Assembly (NCBI GenBank): GCA_018677555.1
Contig: JAHHOT010000130.1
Coordinates: 1 to 51,435 of the forward strand
Length of the DNA stretch: 51,435 bases
Reading direction: 5' to 3'
DNA from: Gammaproteobacteria bacterium
GTDB taxonomy: Bacteria; Pseudomonadota; Gammaproteobacteria; Steroidobacterales; Woeseiaceae
Every line of letters begins with the position of its first letter. Position 1 is the first letter of the stretch. The notes under the pieces are model-generated. The model saw only the letters and a list, made by a program, of their open reading frames with translations. It was not told the DNA's origin and searched no databases. Position numbers and translations under genes: made by a program. Shown here in pieces: positions 1-8,970 of the stretch.

Positions 1-1
1 A

Positions 2-133
2 GGTTATGACGCCGACATGATTGTCGTGCCGGCGAATCCGCTTACCAACATTGGGGCGCTGCATGACGTGCTGCTGGTCATGAGCAACGGCCGCATCGCA
101 TTGAAACGAATCCCCTTCGCGGTCACCGACTGA
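2..133 (+). CDS. Amidohydrolase family protein, C-terminal end (partial)
   Basis: Open from the left edge, giving the last 43 residues of a protein. The visible pattern, ADMIVVPANPL followed by LVMSNGRI, is the closing beta-sandwich of imidazolonepropionase/prolidase-like metal-dependent amidohydrolases, which usually reads ADLVVLDxNPL...V..V...G. The catalytic metal ligands lie upstream of the window, so substrate cannot be judged. The stop is one base before the next gene's ATG, suggesting co-transcription with it. Confidence 0.75.
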   Translation, partial: GYDADMIVVPANPLTNIGALHDVLLVMSNGRIALKRIPFAVTD

Positions 134-134
134 A

Positions 135-1160
135 ATGTCGTCAGATTGTCGTTACCTGGCCGGCAAGAACTGCGCTACTGGCGCGGTCGAGTTCATCGTG
201 AGAATCGCCTGGATATTTCTGATCGCCGCGATAACGAGCGTCCCGGGCGCGGCAGATCAGCTCGTAGCAGCCGATGCCAGAATCCGGGTCGTTTCCTGGA
301 ACATCTCGGACGATGCCTTCGTCTCCGAGCCACAAGCGTTCCAGTCTTTGCTTCGCTGGGCCGACCCGGATGTCCTATTGCTTGACGAAGTTCACCCGTC
401 GACGGACCCGGGGCAGCTGGTGAAGCTGCTGGTGGCCCTCCGGCCGGGCGAAACAGCTACCTGGCACGTCGATGTTGGCGAAAGCGGAGGCCGTCAACGA
501 GGCGTTATCGCCAGCCGCGCGCCGCTCGACCCGCTGCCGGAATTCTCGTCGATCGTGCCGTACCCCGCGCCTGACAAACGCCGCATACTCGGCGCCATGT
601 CGCCGTCTGATCGTGCAAACCCGGACTGGAGCATGGAAGGCGGCATTCCCGTGCACGGTGCGGTGATCAACGCAGGCACGCGGCGGCTGTTGGCGGTGGT
701 CACTGACCTGCAATGCTGCGGTGATGGTCCGGAGAGCTGGCAGGAATTCCGCCGCCGGGTCGAGGCGCGTGAAATTCGACGGCTCATCCGCCTGGCTCTG
801 GAAAAGAACCGGGTAGATGGCGTCGTTCTTGCTGGCGACTTCAACATGGTGAACTCCACTTTCCCTATGGCGCTATTGACCGGACCTTACCCCATGCCGC
901 ACGCCGCGCTGATTCCTGCAGAGCTTTATCACGCGGATGGCGTCACCACCTGGACGTGGGACGGCCGCCGCACGCCGTTCCCGTCCAATACGCTGGACTA
1001 TCAGCTATACGGTCCGCAGGGACTCTCGAGGCAATCCGGATTCATCCTCGATTCGGAAGGAATTTCGCCCGATATGCGCGAGCAACTCGGCCTCAAAACC
1101 GAATCCATGTCGCGGACTGGCCGTCACCGCCCGCTTGTGGTTGAGTACGAATGGAATTGA
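135..1160 (+). CDS. Endonuclease/exonuclease/phosphatase-fold protein, exported
   Basis: The 341-residue product has the EEP (DNase I-like) fold signatures in order: VVSWNI near residue 53, DVLLLDEV near 79 with a metal-binding acid, GDFN near 237, and a final GRHRPLVVEY. The last motif usually reads SDHxP; here an Arg stands where the Asp is expected, so catalysis may be altered. A hydrophobic stretch (residues about 22-40, ending PGAADQ) looks like a signal peptide. ATG 135 sits one base after the upstream stop but leaves a long n-region; an in-frame GTG at 198 would place the signal peptide at the very N-terminus and is a credible alternative. Neither start has a strong ribosome-binding site. 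Substrate (nucleic acid, phospholipid or phosphoinositide-like) cannot be told from sequence. Confidence 0.8.
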   Translation: MSSDCRYLAGKNCATGAVEFIVRIAWIFLIAAITSVPGAADQLVAADARIRVVSWNISDDAFVSEPQAFQSLLRWADPDVLLLDEVHPSTDPGQLVKLLVALRPGETATWHVDVGESGGRQRGVIASRAPLDPLPEFSSIVPYPAPDKRRILGAMSPSDRANPDWSMEGGIPVHGAVINAGTRRLLAVVTDLQCCGDGPESWQEFRRRVEAREIRRLIRLALEKNRVDGVVLAGDFNMVNSTFPMALLTGPYPMPHAALIPAELYHADGVTTWTWDGRRTPFPSNTLDYQLYGPQGLSRQSGFILDSEGISPDMREQLGLKTESMSRTGRHRPLVVEYEWN

Positions 1161-1203
1161 TCGTGGATCTTCAGGCGCGGCATTACCTCGTGGTAAATCA
1201 GTA

Positions 1204-1614
1204 ATGGTCAAGCAAATCAGCGGCGAGTGCTTTTGCGGTGAAGTCAGCTACGAATTCGGTGGAAAGCTGCGCGATGCCCGGTCCTGTCACTGCTCGCGCT
1301 GCCGCAAGGCGTTCAGCGCTCAGGCCTCGGCCTACGCCGAGGTCGATGCGGCAAAATTCAACTGGGTCAAAGGCGAGCATTTGCTGACGACCTATGCGAC
1401 CGGCAACGGATTCGGGCTGCAGTTCTGCAGCCGATGCGGCTCGACGCTGTGCGGCGTGTACGAGGGTGCCGTGCACGGCGTTACGCTGGGTTGCGTCAAC
1501 GGCGACCCGGGCGTCGAGATCGGGCGGCACATCTTCGTTGGATCGAAAGCCGCATGGGAGGTTTTGCCCGATGGGGTGCCGATGTACGATGAGGCGCCTC
1601 CTGATAATCGTTAA
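1204..1614 (+). CDS. GFA family (CENP-V type) zinc protein
   Basis: A 136-residue single-domain protein of the glutathione-dependent formaldehyde-activating enzyme family. It shows GECFCGEVSYEF at the N-terminus, then SCHCSRCRK, then FCSRCGS, the three cysteine clusters that bind two zinc ions in this fold. Length is typical. Many members are annotated as binding S-hydroxymethylglutathione, but most have no proven activity, so only the fold is secure. The start is ATG 1204, because GFA homology begins at residue 5; the reading frame stays open upstream without family similarity. It is convergent with the next gene, and a REP-like repeat lies between them. Confidence 0.88.
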   Translation: MVKQISGECFCGEVSYEFGGKLRDARSCHCSRCRKAFSAQASAYAEVDAAKFNWVKGEHLLTTYATGNGFGLQFCSRCGSTLCGVYEGAVHGVTLGCVNGDPGVEIGRHIFVGSKAAWEVLPDGVPMYDEAPPDNR

Positions 1615-1648
1615 CGATGTCAAGGTGATGATCAGCTGCACATCCCGG

Positions 1649-1674
1649 TGTCGCGGCGGGGGCGCCGCTCCTAC
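1649..1674. repeat. REP-like palindromic repeat, copy 1
   Basis: The 25-base core at 1650-1674 runs from GTCGCGG through GGCGCC to CGCTCCTAC and matches the copy at 20029-20053 except for one base (G for A in the middle). Both copies lie between convergent genes. It resembles the GTAGGAGCGGC...GCCGCGAC dispersed repeats seen in several gammaproteobacteria. Confidence 0.7.
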
Positions 1675-1687
1675 GAGATCGAGCGAT

Positions 1688-2794
1688 TCAATCCCTGACC
1701 AGGTCGTTCTTGTCCAGTCTTGGCAATACGTTGCCGAACAGTGTCGACAGGTAGATCGCGTCGCGGGTTTCCATCACGCCCGTGATGGCAGGATAGCTGG
1801 CCGCCGTATCCTGCAGGTTCATCAGGACCACGCCATCGCCGGTGATCGCGATCGCGTGTGTCGACGGCACGGCCTTCGGTTTTACGAACGCCGGCATGCG
1901 CTGTACGGCTTTTCGAAGAAACGGTTTGTCCGACAGCTTGTCCAGAATGGCAACGCGCGGTGCCACCAGCCCGATCCAGAACCGTCCCTGCATGCCATTG
2001 TTCACGTTGTCAGGAAAGCCGGGCAGGTTGTCGAGAATGACTTCGCTTTCTTCGGCCCGGTCGCCGGCCAGCCAGTGGCGCCAGATACGATAATGGCCGG
2101 TTTCGGCAATGATCAGGTATTGCTGGTCCTCGCTGATCGCCACGCCGTTGGCGAAGTTGAGCCCGTCCATCAGGACATCCGTGCTACCGCTCTTCGTGTC
2201 ATGACGCAATACTCGGCCGTGGCCGCCGTGTTCGAGGATATCGATGAGGCTGGCGGGGTAGGTGCCGCCGTGAGCCTCCGCGCCGAACTTGCTGCTTGAA
2301 TCGGAAAAATAGACGATGCCGTTCGCGCCGGCAGCAACGTCGTTGACGTAGGCCAGCTGCTTGCCGCCGACCTCGTCGACCAGCAAATCAATACGACCCT
2401 CCGGGGTGACCCGCTGCAGGCCCAGGTAGGCGTTTGCCACCAGCAGATTGCCGTCGCTGTCGAAATCGATGCCGAGCGGGCGGCCCCCCAGGTTCGCGAA
2501 TACCTCCAGCCCGGAACCGTTCGGGCGGAAACGAATGATCTTGCCGTCGGCCGTGGACGCGTAAAAAAATCCGTCAAACGGTGTCGCGACGTCTTCGGGA
2601 CCGTCGTGCCCCGGGAGCTCGATTGCGCGCGCACGCCCCAGGATGTCGTTGGTTGCGAAAGGATCGACCAGGCCCCTGTCGCCGGGCGCTGACCACGCGA
2701 CCGGGTCGACCGGCACCGGCCACAGCAAGAGATAGCCGACAAGCATCAACGCAATTGCGATGACGAGCGTTGCAGGAGTGCCGGGTCGCTTCAC
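1688..2794 (-). CDS. SMP-30/strictosidine-synthase-like beta-propeller protein
   Basis: A 368-residue protein with one N-terminal transmembrane or uncleaved signal segment (residues 8-26, ending LLLWPVP) followed by a six-bladed propeller. GPEDVA near 65, GRPLGIDFDSDGNLLVANAYLGL near 103-125, NDVAAGANGIVYFSDSSSKF near 150-169 and GLNFANGVAIS near 210-220 are characteristic of the strictosidine synthase/adipocyte membrane-associated protein branch. Members hydrolyse lactones or esters, or are of unknown function; true strictosidine synthase activity is not expected in bacteria. The start codon is GTG. It lies 33 bases downstream of folE on the same strand, but no functional link is evident. 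Confidence 0.82.
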   Translation of the reverse strand: MKRPGTPATLVIAIALMLVGYLLLWPVPVDPVAWSAPGDRGLVDPFATNDILGRARAIELPGHDGPEDVATPFDGFFYASTADGKIIRFRPNGSGLEVFANLGGRPLGIDFDSDGNLLVANAYLGLQRVTPEGRIDLLVDEVGGKQLAYVNDVAAGANGIVYFSDSSSKFGAEAHGGTYPASLIDILEHGGHGRVLRHDTKSGSTDVLMDGLNFANGVAISEDQQYLIIAETGHYRIWRHWLAGDRAEESEVILDNLPGFPDNVNNGMQGRFWIGLVAPRVAILDKLSDKPFLRKAVQRMPAFVKPKAVPSTHAIAITGDGVVLMNLQDTAASYPAITGVMETRDAIYLSTLFGNVLPRLDKNDLVRD

Positions 2795-2827
2795 GGTCAG
2801 GCGGGTCGTCGATGCGTGTCGTCCGAA

Positions 2828-3442
2828 CTACGGATTGTTGCCTATCATGCGCAGGAACTCAGCGCGTGTTCGTGCGTCCTTGCGGAACAGGCCGAGCATC
2901 TGGCTGGTGACCATCGATACGCCAGACTTGTGAATTCCTCGCGTGGTCATGCATTGGTGCACCCCCTCGATGACGACCCCAACGCCTTTCGGGTTCAGCA
3001 CGTCCTGTATGCAATTTGCGATTTGCGCCGTCATTTTTTCCTGCACCTGGAAGCGCCGCGCAAATGCCTCGACGACACGCGCGAGCTTGCTGATACCGAC
3101 GACTTTGTGGTCCGGCAGGTAGCCGACATGCGCCTTGCCAATGATCGGCGCCATGTGGTGCTCGCAATGCGATTCAAAATCGATGTCGCGCAACACGATC
3201 ATCTCGTCATAGCCATCGACTTCCTCGAAGGTTCGCTTGAGGTAACGGACCGGGTCCTGGTTGTAGCCGCCGAACCAGTCGCGGTAGGCGGTCGCGACGC
3301 GCATCGGTGTGTCCACGAGGCCCTCGCGATCGGGATCCTCGCCGGCCCACAGGAGCAACGTGCGGATCGCCTCTTCGGCTTTCTTCTGGTCGGGTCGTGC
3401 GGGTTTCTTGCGGCTTGTACGCTTTTTCTTCCTGGCGGCCAC
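2828..3442 (-). CDS. folE: GTP cyclohydrolase I
   Basis: Catalyses GTP to 7,8-dihydroneopterin triphosphate, the first step of tetrahydrofolate (or queuosine-type pterin) synthesis, in the cytosol. The zinc ligands are visible as C93 and H96 in SHCEHH and C164 in HQCMTTRG. The [25 protein letters not shown] and RTRAEFL motifs are all present. From GTG 3442 the protein has 204 residues, matching the family; the frame extends further upstream but only as overlap with the neighbouring glycosylase gene. A moderate AGGAC ribosome-binding site precedes this GTG. The N-terminus carries a Lys/Arg-rich extension ([12 protein letters not shown]), common in gammaproteobacterial versions. It follows the Fpg-family gene by 68 bases. 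Confidence 0.95.
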   Translation of the reverse strand: MAARKKKRTSRKKPARPDQKKAEEAIRTLLLWAGEDPDREGLVDTPMRVATAYRDWFGGYNQDPVRYLKRTFEEVDGYDEMIVLRDIDFESHCEHHMAPIIGKAHVGYLPDHKVVGISKLARVVEAFARRFQVQEKMTAQIANCIQDVLNPKGVGVVIEGVHQCMTTRGIHKSGVSMVTSQMLGLFRKDARTRAEFLRMIGNNP

Positions 3443-3510
3443 GTTTTGTCCTGTGCGGGTGAATCGAGCGTCGATACTAGCAGCCCGCCATAGCCCGGAC
3501 CAATTCCCGA

Positions 3511-4389
3511 CTACTCCTCCAGGCGTCGCGGCCAGTTGTCCTTCAGCAAGCGCGACAACGAGCGGTCCGCCAACACCTTGCCGCCGGTCTGGCAGTTGGC
3601 GCAGTAGTTGGTTTCGTTGTCCTTGTAACGAATCCGCTGCACGGGCGCCTTGCAGACCGCGCAGGGCTTGCCGAACTTGCCGTGCACCGCCATTTCCTTG
3701 CGGAACGCCGTCACTTTGGCAGGGAATGCATCGCTGGCTTCCTGCCTGAGTCGCTCGCACCATTCCCGCAACACGCGCTGCGTTGCGTCGAACAGCCGGT
3801 CTGTTTCATCGGCCGACAGCTTGCGGGTCAGCGCGATCGGGGACAACCGGGCCGCATGCAGGATTTCATCCGAGTACGCATTGCCGATGCCGCTAAAGCT
3901 CCTGGGATTGGTCAGCGCGCGCTTCAACGTGCGGTTTTCGGCAAGCAGGCGCTCCGCGAACGCCCTGCGATCGCAGGCCAGCGGCTCGAGGCCCCCGGGA
4001 TCGTGCTCGGCAAGGCCTTTCTCTCCGCGAACCAGGAAAAGCGATGCGCGTTTTTTCGTGCCGGCCTCGGTGAGCAGCAATGTCCCAGCGGAAAAATCAA
4101 ACGCGGCAAGTTGCTGTTTGCCTTTCAACATGACACGTTCGTCGCGCCAGTGCAGCCGTCCGGCAACCATCAGGTGAAGTACGAGCCAGCAGTCGTTGTC
4201 CAGACCGAACGCGATTCGCTTGCCAATGCGACGAATTTCCGTGACCGTTCGTCCGAACGCATCCGAAAGCGGTGGGTCCACGCTGCGCAGCAAGAACGGC
4301 GCACGTATGCGGATCGTTTCGAGAGTGCTGCCGGCGACGCGTTCGTCGAGTTTTTCGACGTAGACCGTGATGTCAGGCAGTTCCGGCAT
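3511..4389 (-). CDS. Fpg/Nei family DNA glycosylase
   Basis: A base-excision repair glycosylase/AP lyase of 292 residues. The mature N-terminus is PELPD, giving the catalytic Pro and adjacent Glu. [11 protein letters not shown] near residue 168 is the helix-two-turn-helix, and CAVC...CANCQ near 243-267 is the zinc finger. In classical Fpg the finger contains GR.T before the second Cys pair, where the Arg contacts DNA; here the stretch is DNETNYC, so that Arg is replaced. This fits a divergent subfamily rather than canonical MutM, so lesion preference (8-oxoguanine or oxidised pyrimidines) is uncertain. ATG start. It is followed by folE on the same strand. Confidence 0.9.
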   Translation of the reverse strand: MPELPDITVYVEKLDERVAGSTLETIRIRAPFLLRSVDPPLSDAFGRTVTEIRRIGKRIAFGLDNDCWLVLHLMVAGRLHWRDERVMLKGKQQLAAFDFSAGTLLLTEAGTKKRASLFLVRGEKGLAEHDPGGLEPLACDRRAFAERLLAENRTLKRALTNPRSFSGIGNAYSDEILHAARLSPIALTRKLSADETDRLFDATQRVLREWCERLRQEASDAFPAKVTAFRKEMAVHGKFGKPCAVCKAPVQRIRYKDNETNYCANCQTGGKVLADRSLSRLLKDNWPRRLEE

Positions 4390-4423
4390 GCGCTACCGGC
4401 AGTTCACGCGCTGCGGGCGAGAC

Positions 4424-5005
4424 TTACGCGGTTTGCAATCCGACCGGGCAGCTCACGCCGGTGCCGCCGAGGCCGCAATAACCGCCGGGATTTTTCGCGA
4501 GATACTGCTGGTGGTAATCCTCCGCATAGTAGAACTCGCCGAGGTCGGCGATCTCGGTCGTGATCTCGCCGTATCCCGCTTGCGTCAGCACGTCCTGGTA
4601 GCGATCGCGTGACGCTTTCGCCGCTGCGAATTGTGCCGGATCGTCGCTGTAAATCGCAGAGCGATACTGGGTGCCCACGTCGTTACCCTGGCGCATGCCC
4701 TGGGTCGGATCGTGATTTTCCCAAAAGATCTGCAAAATGGCGTCGAAAGAGATTACGTCCGGGTCGAAGACGACGAGAACGACTTCCGTGTGCCCGGTCC
4801 GGCCGCTGCAGACTTCCTGGTAGTCGGCATTCGGTGTGCTGCCGCCCGAATAGCCGACTGCGGTGGTATACACGCCGTCGGTTTCCCAGAAACAGCGTTC
4901 GGCACCCCAGAAGCAGCCCATTCCGACGACGATCTGCTGCAGCTTGCCCGGGAACGGGCCAGTCAACGGATTGCCATTGACGAAGTGTTTATCCGGTACG
5001 GGCAT
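4424..5005 (-). CDS. msrA: Peptide methionine-S-sulfoxide reductase A
   Basis: Reduces the S-epimer of methionine sulfoxide in proteins using thioredoxin. The catalytic Cys is C31 in GCFWGAE; the resolving cysteines are in the tail [14 protein letters not shown], as in E. coli Msr[14 protein letters not shown] and [23 protein letters not shown] (family motifs) are intact. The start is ATG 5005, with a GGGAGG Shine-Dalgarno sequence five bases upstream; the reading frame is open 69 bases further but without support. The length of 193 residues fits cytosolic MsrA with a short N-terminal extension. No signal peptide is seen. Confidence 0.95.
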   Translation of the reverse strand: MPVPDKHFVNGNPLTGPFPGKLQQIVVGMGCFWGAERCFWETDGVYTTAVGYSGGSTPNADYQEVCSGRTGHTEVVLVVFDPDVISFDAILQIFWENHDPTQGMRQGNDVGTQYRSAIYSDDPAQFAAAKASRDRYQDVLTQAGYGEITTEIADLGEFYYAEDYHQQYLAKNPGGYCGLGGTGVSCPVGLQTA

Positions 5006-5087
5006 TGCATCCTCCCTGCCTGGCAAGGCGTCGGCCGCTGCGGGCAACGTGGTTTTGCGGTGTTTCGCAAGCATTGGACTGTTAACG

Positions 5088-6029
5088 CTAGAGCGTCGCT
5101 TCCTGGCTAGAGAACTGGTACACAGACGGTATATTGCCGTATTTGCGGTTCGCCTGCTTGAGCGAAATCGCCTGGTAGCGCCCGCCGCGGCGCGGCCGGT
5201 CGATTATGCCGTCCGCGCTGATGAATCTTACCGGGATCGACTGGTAACGGCCCCAGCTCTCCGCGCGGTAAACGCCGAAATGCAGGTGCGGCATTGTCGT
5301 GTGCCCGGTGTTGCCGGACAACGCAACCTTTTGCCCGGCCTCGACGCGCTGACCCCGCTCGACCAGTACGCCGTTCTGCAGCAGATGGTAATACTCCCCG
5401 GTCGTGCCGTCGTCGTGCGCTATGACGAGAAAGTTGGCGAAATTGCCGCAATGGTCTTCCCAGCAGCCAATGGAGTTGGATTCCTCGTAGTCAGCCACGA
5501 CGCCCGCACGTGCCGCCATTACCGGCGTGCCTTCCGGCATGTTGAAATCCACCGAGTAGCGTTCGCGCCCGGTATGGCTGAAGCGCGAACCGTAGCCCTG
5601 CAATACGCCATAACTCTTGCCGGTTGCGTACGGAAAACGGTAGATGTGCTCATCGTCGTGTTCGGCATCGAGATCGCCGATCGTCGATCGATAGTTGTAA
5701 CAAAATTCGCCTTGCCGACCGTTGCCTCGCGGCTCGAACGCGAACACTGTTTGCGACTGGCGCGGCGCCAGCGTATCCGTAATTACCTTGTCACGCCGTC
5801 CGCGGTGATGCGAGGCGCTTACTTTCAGTGTGAATGTGATCGGCGCATCGCCTCGATTTTCGGCGTGGCACTCGATGCCGTCCGTCGTGCGCACGTCGCT
5901 GATACAAAGAAGCTCGTCAGAGCAGCCGGTCGATGCCATCGTTGCGGTCGACGGCCAGCCCGTGAATACAAGCAGTAAAAACGTTGCGCTGAAGGCTGAC
6001 AGTGGGCTTCTGGACAACGCCCGCTTCAC
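5088..6029 (-). CDS. M23 family metallopeptidase (LytM/LysM-type), exported
   Basis: A 313-residue protein with an N-terminal signal sequence (residues 1-32). It has a cysteine-containing N-terminal domain of about 100 residues and a C-terminal peptidase domain. Zinc and catalytic residues are visible as H152 or nearby in [12 protein letters not shown] with D161, H215 in EYYHLL, and H248/H250 in PHLHFGVY. The full set suggests an active peptidoglycan endopeptidase rather than a degenerate LytM activator. The N-terminal domain resembles a small Ig-like region and contains four cysteines that could form disulfides in the periplasm. The start is GTG 6029. It is downstream of the TPR gene on the same strand. 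Confidence 0.88.
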   Translation of the reverse strand: MKRALSRSPLSAFSATFLLLVFTGWPSTATMASTGCSDELLCISDVRTTDGIECHAENRGDAPITFTLKVSASHHRGRRDKVITDTLAPRQSQTVFAFEPRGNGRQGEFCYNYRSTIGDLDAEHDDEHIYRFPYATGKSYGVLQGYGSRFSHTGRERYSVDFNMPEGTPVMAARAGVVADYEESNSIGCWEDHCGNFANFLVIAHDDGTTGEYYHLLQNGVLVERGQRVEAGQKVALSGNTGHTTMPHLHFGVYRAESWGRYQSIPVRFISADGIIDRPRRGGRYQAISLKQANRKYGNIPSVYQFSSQEATL

Positions 6030-6056
6030 TGCTTGCCGTTGCCGCCTGAGAGCGGT

Positions 6057-7586
6057 CTAGTTATCTGAATTTTCGGCTGCAACTTCCGTTCCCTCGATAG
6101 AGATAAGGTCCGACGGTCGATAGAAGAACTCGTGCGTGTAAACCAGGTTGTGCGTCTGCACCATCTCGCCTTCCTCCATGCGTGGCCGCCGCATCAGGTA
6201 GCGCATTTCACGCTTGAGCGCATTCTCCATCGATTCAATGGGCGGCTCCGACTCGACGATTTTGACGTTCGAGGTTTCGCCGCGGGCCGTAATGGAGTAT
6301 TCGACGGCCACTCTGCCGCGCTCGAAACTTTCCGGGGCGCGCGAGCCGTCGTCGACGCGATCGCTGTTGTAGTATTTCGGCGGGTAGATGTTCTGCAACG
6401 TCACAAGCGACTGCAGGTGCTCACGACGATTGTTGTACCGGGACGGGTCCTCGGACAGCAACTCCCAGGTTTCCGTGTAATAGCGCTTGGCCCGATTCGG
6501 CCGTGACGACAGCGTGTAGTAGTCCGCCAGCGCCAGTTTTGTCGATTCAGCCAGCTGCCAGTTCGAATCCGGATTGCGCTCGGCAATTCGCATCGCACGT
6601 TTCAGGTAAATCTCGCCGGAGACGATGGGGGAGTCGGGGTCATGGTCGAGCCCATACGAGCCGATAAACAAATAGGATTTGCCGAGGCTGGTCAGCGGCG
6701 GGATCAACGATAAATCGTCGTCGCCGAGATTCACTTCGATGATGCGCAGTATCTTGCGCCAGTTGTTACGTTCTTTGTGGTAGAGGCGCAGGCGATGCAG
6801 CCAGGTGGCCTGACGTTCGAGCGCCGGAACGATCTCCAGGCTGCTCGTGTCGACGCCGCGCGACTCTACGTTGTAAATGCTTTGCTGCACATCGAGCGCC
6901 TCGTCAACCTCACCCAGCGCGATATAGGTTTCCGCGACCGAGTTCAGCACGTCGACCTGTTCCTTGTTGTGCGGGCCGTCGTTCACGTGACTTACGTGTT
7001 TGGCGCGCGAGAATGTCTGCAATGCAAGATCCGGCCGGCCTGACTGAAGTTGCGATGCGCCCAGGCCTTTCAACGGATTGACGAGATCCTTGTGCAGGCG
7101 GTCTTCAATGCGCTCGATGATGTCGATTGCCGCGACGAAATTGAGTTGCGCCGACTCGTATTCCTGGTTCTTGTTTTGTACCAGCGCGAGATTTGTCAGC
7201 GCTTTGGCGGACTCGTGGCTGTCGAGCCCATTGAGTTTAATCGACAATTCGACGATGCGCTTGGCCAGTGTGTCGGCCTCCTGAAATTCGCCGTTCTCGA
7301 TCGCCGACTTGTAATTTTCGAACGCGTCCCTGAGCTCCACGATCTCGCGCTCGCGTTCTGACGGCTCGTGTTCCCACAGGTCATTCAGATCGTCGTCGTA
7401 GACCGGATCGCCGTGCATCTTGATGCCGTCGGCTTCCAGTTCCTCGAGTCCGTCCGTCTGCTCCAGCGTCACGGCCTCGGGAGCAGGGGCCGCTTCCGCG
7501 TCCTCCTGGGCCAGGGCGACGTGCGATACGCCGAGAGCGACTGTCGTGGCGGACAGAATCAACGATGTCCGGATAGCTTGCTTCAT
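6057..7586 (-). CDS. Exported TPR protein with TonB-like C-terminal domain
   Basis: A 509-residue product from ATG 7586, chosen because a signal peptide (MKQAIRTSLILSATTVALG, ending ALAQ) starts there; the frame is open to 7670 but that adds 28 polar residues. Acidic linker residues follow. Helical repeats of TPR type fill about residues 70-390 (for example LTNLALVQNKNQEYESAQLNF). The last 100 residues match the TonB C-terminal fold: VAVEYSITARGETSNVKIV, then a run ending in RRPRMEEGE. Such proteins are common in gammaproteobacteria and are presumed to be periplasmic scaffolds. Actual energy transduction is doubtful, since no N-terminal TM anchor remains after cleavage. Confidence 0.75.
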   Translation of the reverse strand: MKQAIRTSLILSATTVALGVSHVALAQEDAEAAPAPEAVTLEQTDGLEELEADGIKMHGDPVYDDDLNDLWEHEPSEREREIVELRDAFENYKSAIENGEFQEADTLAKRIVELSIKLNGLDSHESAKALTNLALVQNKNQEYESAQLNFVAAIDIIERIEDRLHKDLVNPLKGLGASQLQSGRPDLALQTFSRAKHVSHVNDGPHNKEQVDVLNSVAETYIALGEVDEALDVQQSIYNVESRGVDTSSLEIVPALERQATWLHRLRLYHKERNNWRKILRIIEVNLGDDDLSLIPPLTSLGKSYLFIGSYGLDHDPDSPIVSGEIYLKRAMRIAERNPDSNWQLAESTKLALADYYTLSSRPNRAKRYYTETWELLSEDPSRYNNRREHLQSLVTLQNIYPPKYYNSDRVDDGSRAPESFERGRVAVEYSITARGETSNVKIVESEPPIESMENALKREMRYLMRRPRMEEGEMVQTHNLVYTHEFFYRPSDLISIEGTEVAAENSDN

Positions 7587-7743
7587 TGCGGTTGCTGAGT
7601 GCGTTTCAGACAGTTTTTCAGACTGCTGTTCTGTCAAATAGTTCGTCCCTGAAGGGTCGCTGTCGTGCATATAACACTATACACAACCCGCCGCTTCGGG
7701 GTCCCGGGATTGTGTCAAATAGCGGCCGGAAAAATGTGTCAAA

Positions 7744-8808
7744 TCAATTAAAATCAAGACCCATCTGCTGCGGCCCCGGGCGGCGGAACTGGCTTGAATC
7801 CAGCGCAATTCGCTGTCTGCCGCTGCTCAGCCCGTTCTTCTTGCAGGCGACCCGGAAGCGATCGCGAATCATTCGGGCGTAGGGGCCGCGGCCGGTCTGC
7901 CGGACCCCGAAGCGATTGTCATAATCCCGGCCACCCGACGCCTGCCGGACCAGGCTCATCACGTGTCCGGCCCGTTCCGGAATATGGTTGTCCAGCCACT
8001 CCCGAAACACCTGTTTCAATTCGTGCGGCAGGCGCAGCAGGATATAGGAGGCGTGGTCGACGCCGGCAAGGGCTGCACGGCTCACTATCGATTCGATCTC
8101 CGCATCGTTCACGGCAGGTATCACCGGCGCCAGCATCAGGCTCACCGGTATATTTCGGGCCCGCAGTGCGGAAATCATGTCAAATCGTGCCGAGGCCGCG
8201 GGCACGCGTGGCTCGAGCAGGCGTTTCAGCGCGTTTTCCGCGGTCGGGATGCTGATCGCGACGGAACAAAGCTTGCGTTCGGCGAGTGCTTCGAGCAGGT
8301 CGATATCGCGCAACATCAGTGTGCCTTTGCTGATAATGCTGACCGGATGCCGGTGTTCGAGAAACGTTTCCAGCAAACCGCGGGTAATCTGCAGTTTTTT
8401 CTCGGCAGGCTGGTAGGGGTCGGTGTTGGCGCCGATACAGATGGGCTCACAGCGGTACCCGGGCTTTTCCCACTCGGCAAGCAGCGTGGCGCGGGCCTGC
8501 GGCTTGTAGAACACCTGTGTTTCGAAATCCAGCCCGGGCGACAGGTCGAAATACGAGTGTGTGGGACGTGCGTAGCAGTAGACACAGCCGTGCTCGCAGC
8601 CCTGGTACGGATTGATCGAATGATCGAACGGAATATCCGGCGAGCTGTTGTGACTGATGATGCTGGCGCTTCTGAGCGGGCGCAGCTCGGTGGGTGGCGC
8701 GCGGTCATCCGCCGCGCGCTCCTCCGGTGACAGGACCGTGGACGTTTTCTCGAAACGATGGCGCGTTTGCGATACGGCCCCTCGGCCTTTGTGTGCTGTG
8801 TTAGTCAT
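7744..8808 (-). CDS. PA0069-family radical SAM protein (spore photoproduct lyase-related)
   Basis: A radical SAM enzyme of 354 residues. The 4Fe-4S cluster motif CEHGCVYC supplies C71, C75 and C78, preceded by SINPYQG and followed by YARPTHSY. The distal part (GRGPYARMIRDRF) is also typical of the PA0069 group. Biochemistry of this family is not established; relation to spore photoproduct lyase suggests nucleic-acid or repair chemistry. ATG 8808 is chosen; a longer frame to 8961 exists but would run through the LexA operator at 8820-8839, so translation must start downstream of it. That operator, 12 bases upstream of the ATG, strongly suggests SOS induction. Confidence 0.88.
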   Translation of the reverse strand: MTNTAHKGRGAVSQTRHRFEKTSTVLSPEERAADDRAPPTELRPLRSASIISHNSSPDIPFDHSINPYQGCEHGCVYCYARPTHSYFDLSPGLDFETQVFYKPQARATLLAEWEKPGYRCEPICIGANTDPYQPAEKKLQITRGLLETFLEHRHPVSIISKGTLMLRDIDLLEALAERKLCSVAISIPTAENALKRLLEPRVPAASARFDMISALRARNIPVSLMLAPVIPAVNDAEIESIVSRAALAGVDHASYILLRLPHELKQVFREWLDNHIPERAGHVMSLVRQASGGRDYDNRFGVRQTGRGPYARMIRDRFRVACKKNGLSSGRQRIALDSSQFRRPGPQQMGLDFN

Positions 8809-8819
8809 GCTGCTTCGCC

Positions 8820-8839
8820 AACTGTATAAACATACAGTA
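8820..8839 (-). promoter_or_regulatory. LexA (SOS) box
   Basis: CTGT-N8-ACAG at 8822-8837 with an AT-rich centre (ataaacat) matches the gammaproteobacterial LexA operator CTGT-N8-ACAG exactly in both half-sites. It lies just upstream of the radical SAM start. Repression by LexA and induction by DNA damage are inferred. Confidence 0.85.
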
Positions 8840-8920
8840 TCACAGGAATTTAACCTGTGCGCGGTGCTGTGCTGACAACGGCGCTCAAAGGGTGTTTCGT
8901 CGAACCCGACAACAAAGATT

Positions 8921-8950
8921 GAGAATAGGCCGCGCCAGGCGGCCTTTCTC
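8921..8950 (-). terminator. Hairpin terminator of the sirtuin-MscS operon
   Basis: An inverted repeat with AGGCCGC/GCGGCCT arms (8927-8933, 8939-8945) and outer GAGAA/TTCTC pairing, with a 5-base loop. It lies 20 bases past the mscS stop. The T-tract on the minus strand is weak (interrupted), so efficiency is uncertain. Confidence 0.55.
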
Positions 8951-8970
8951 GTGTTGTCCAACGCGCAGGG

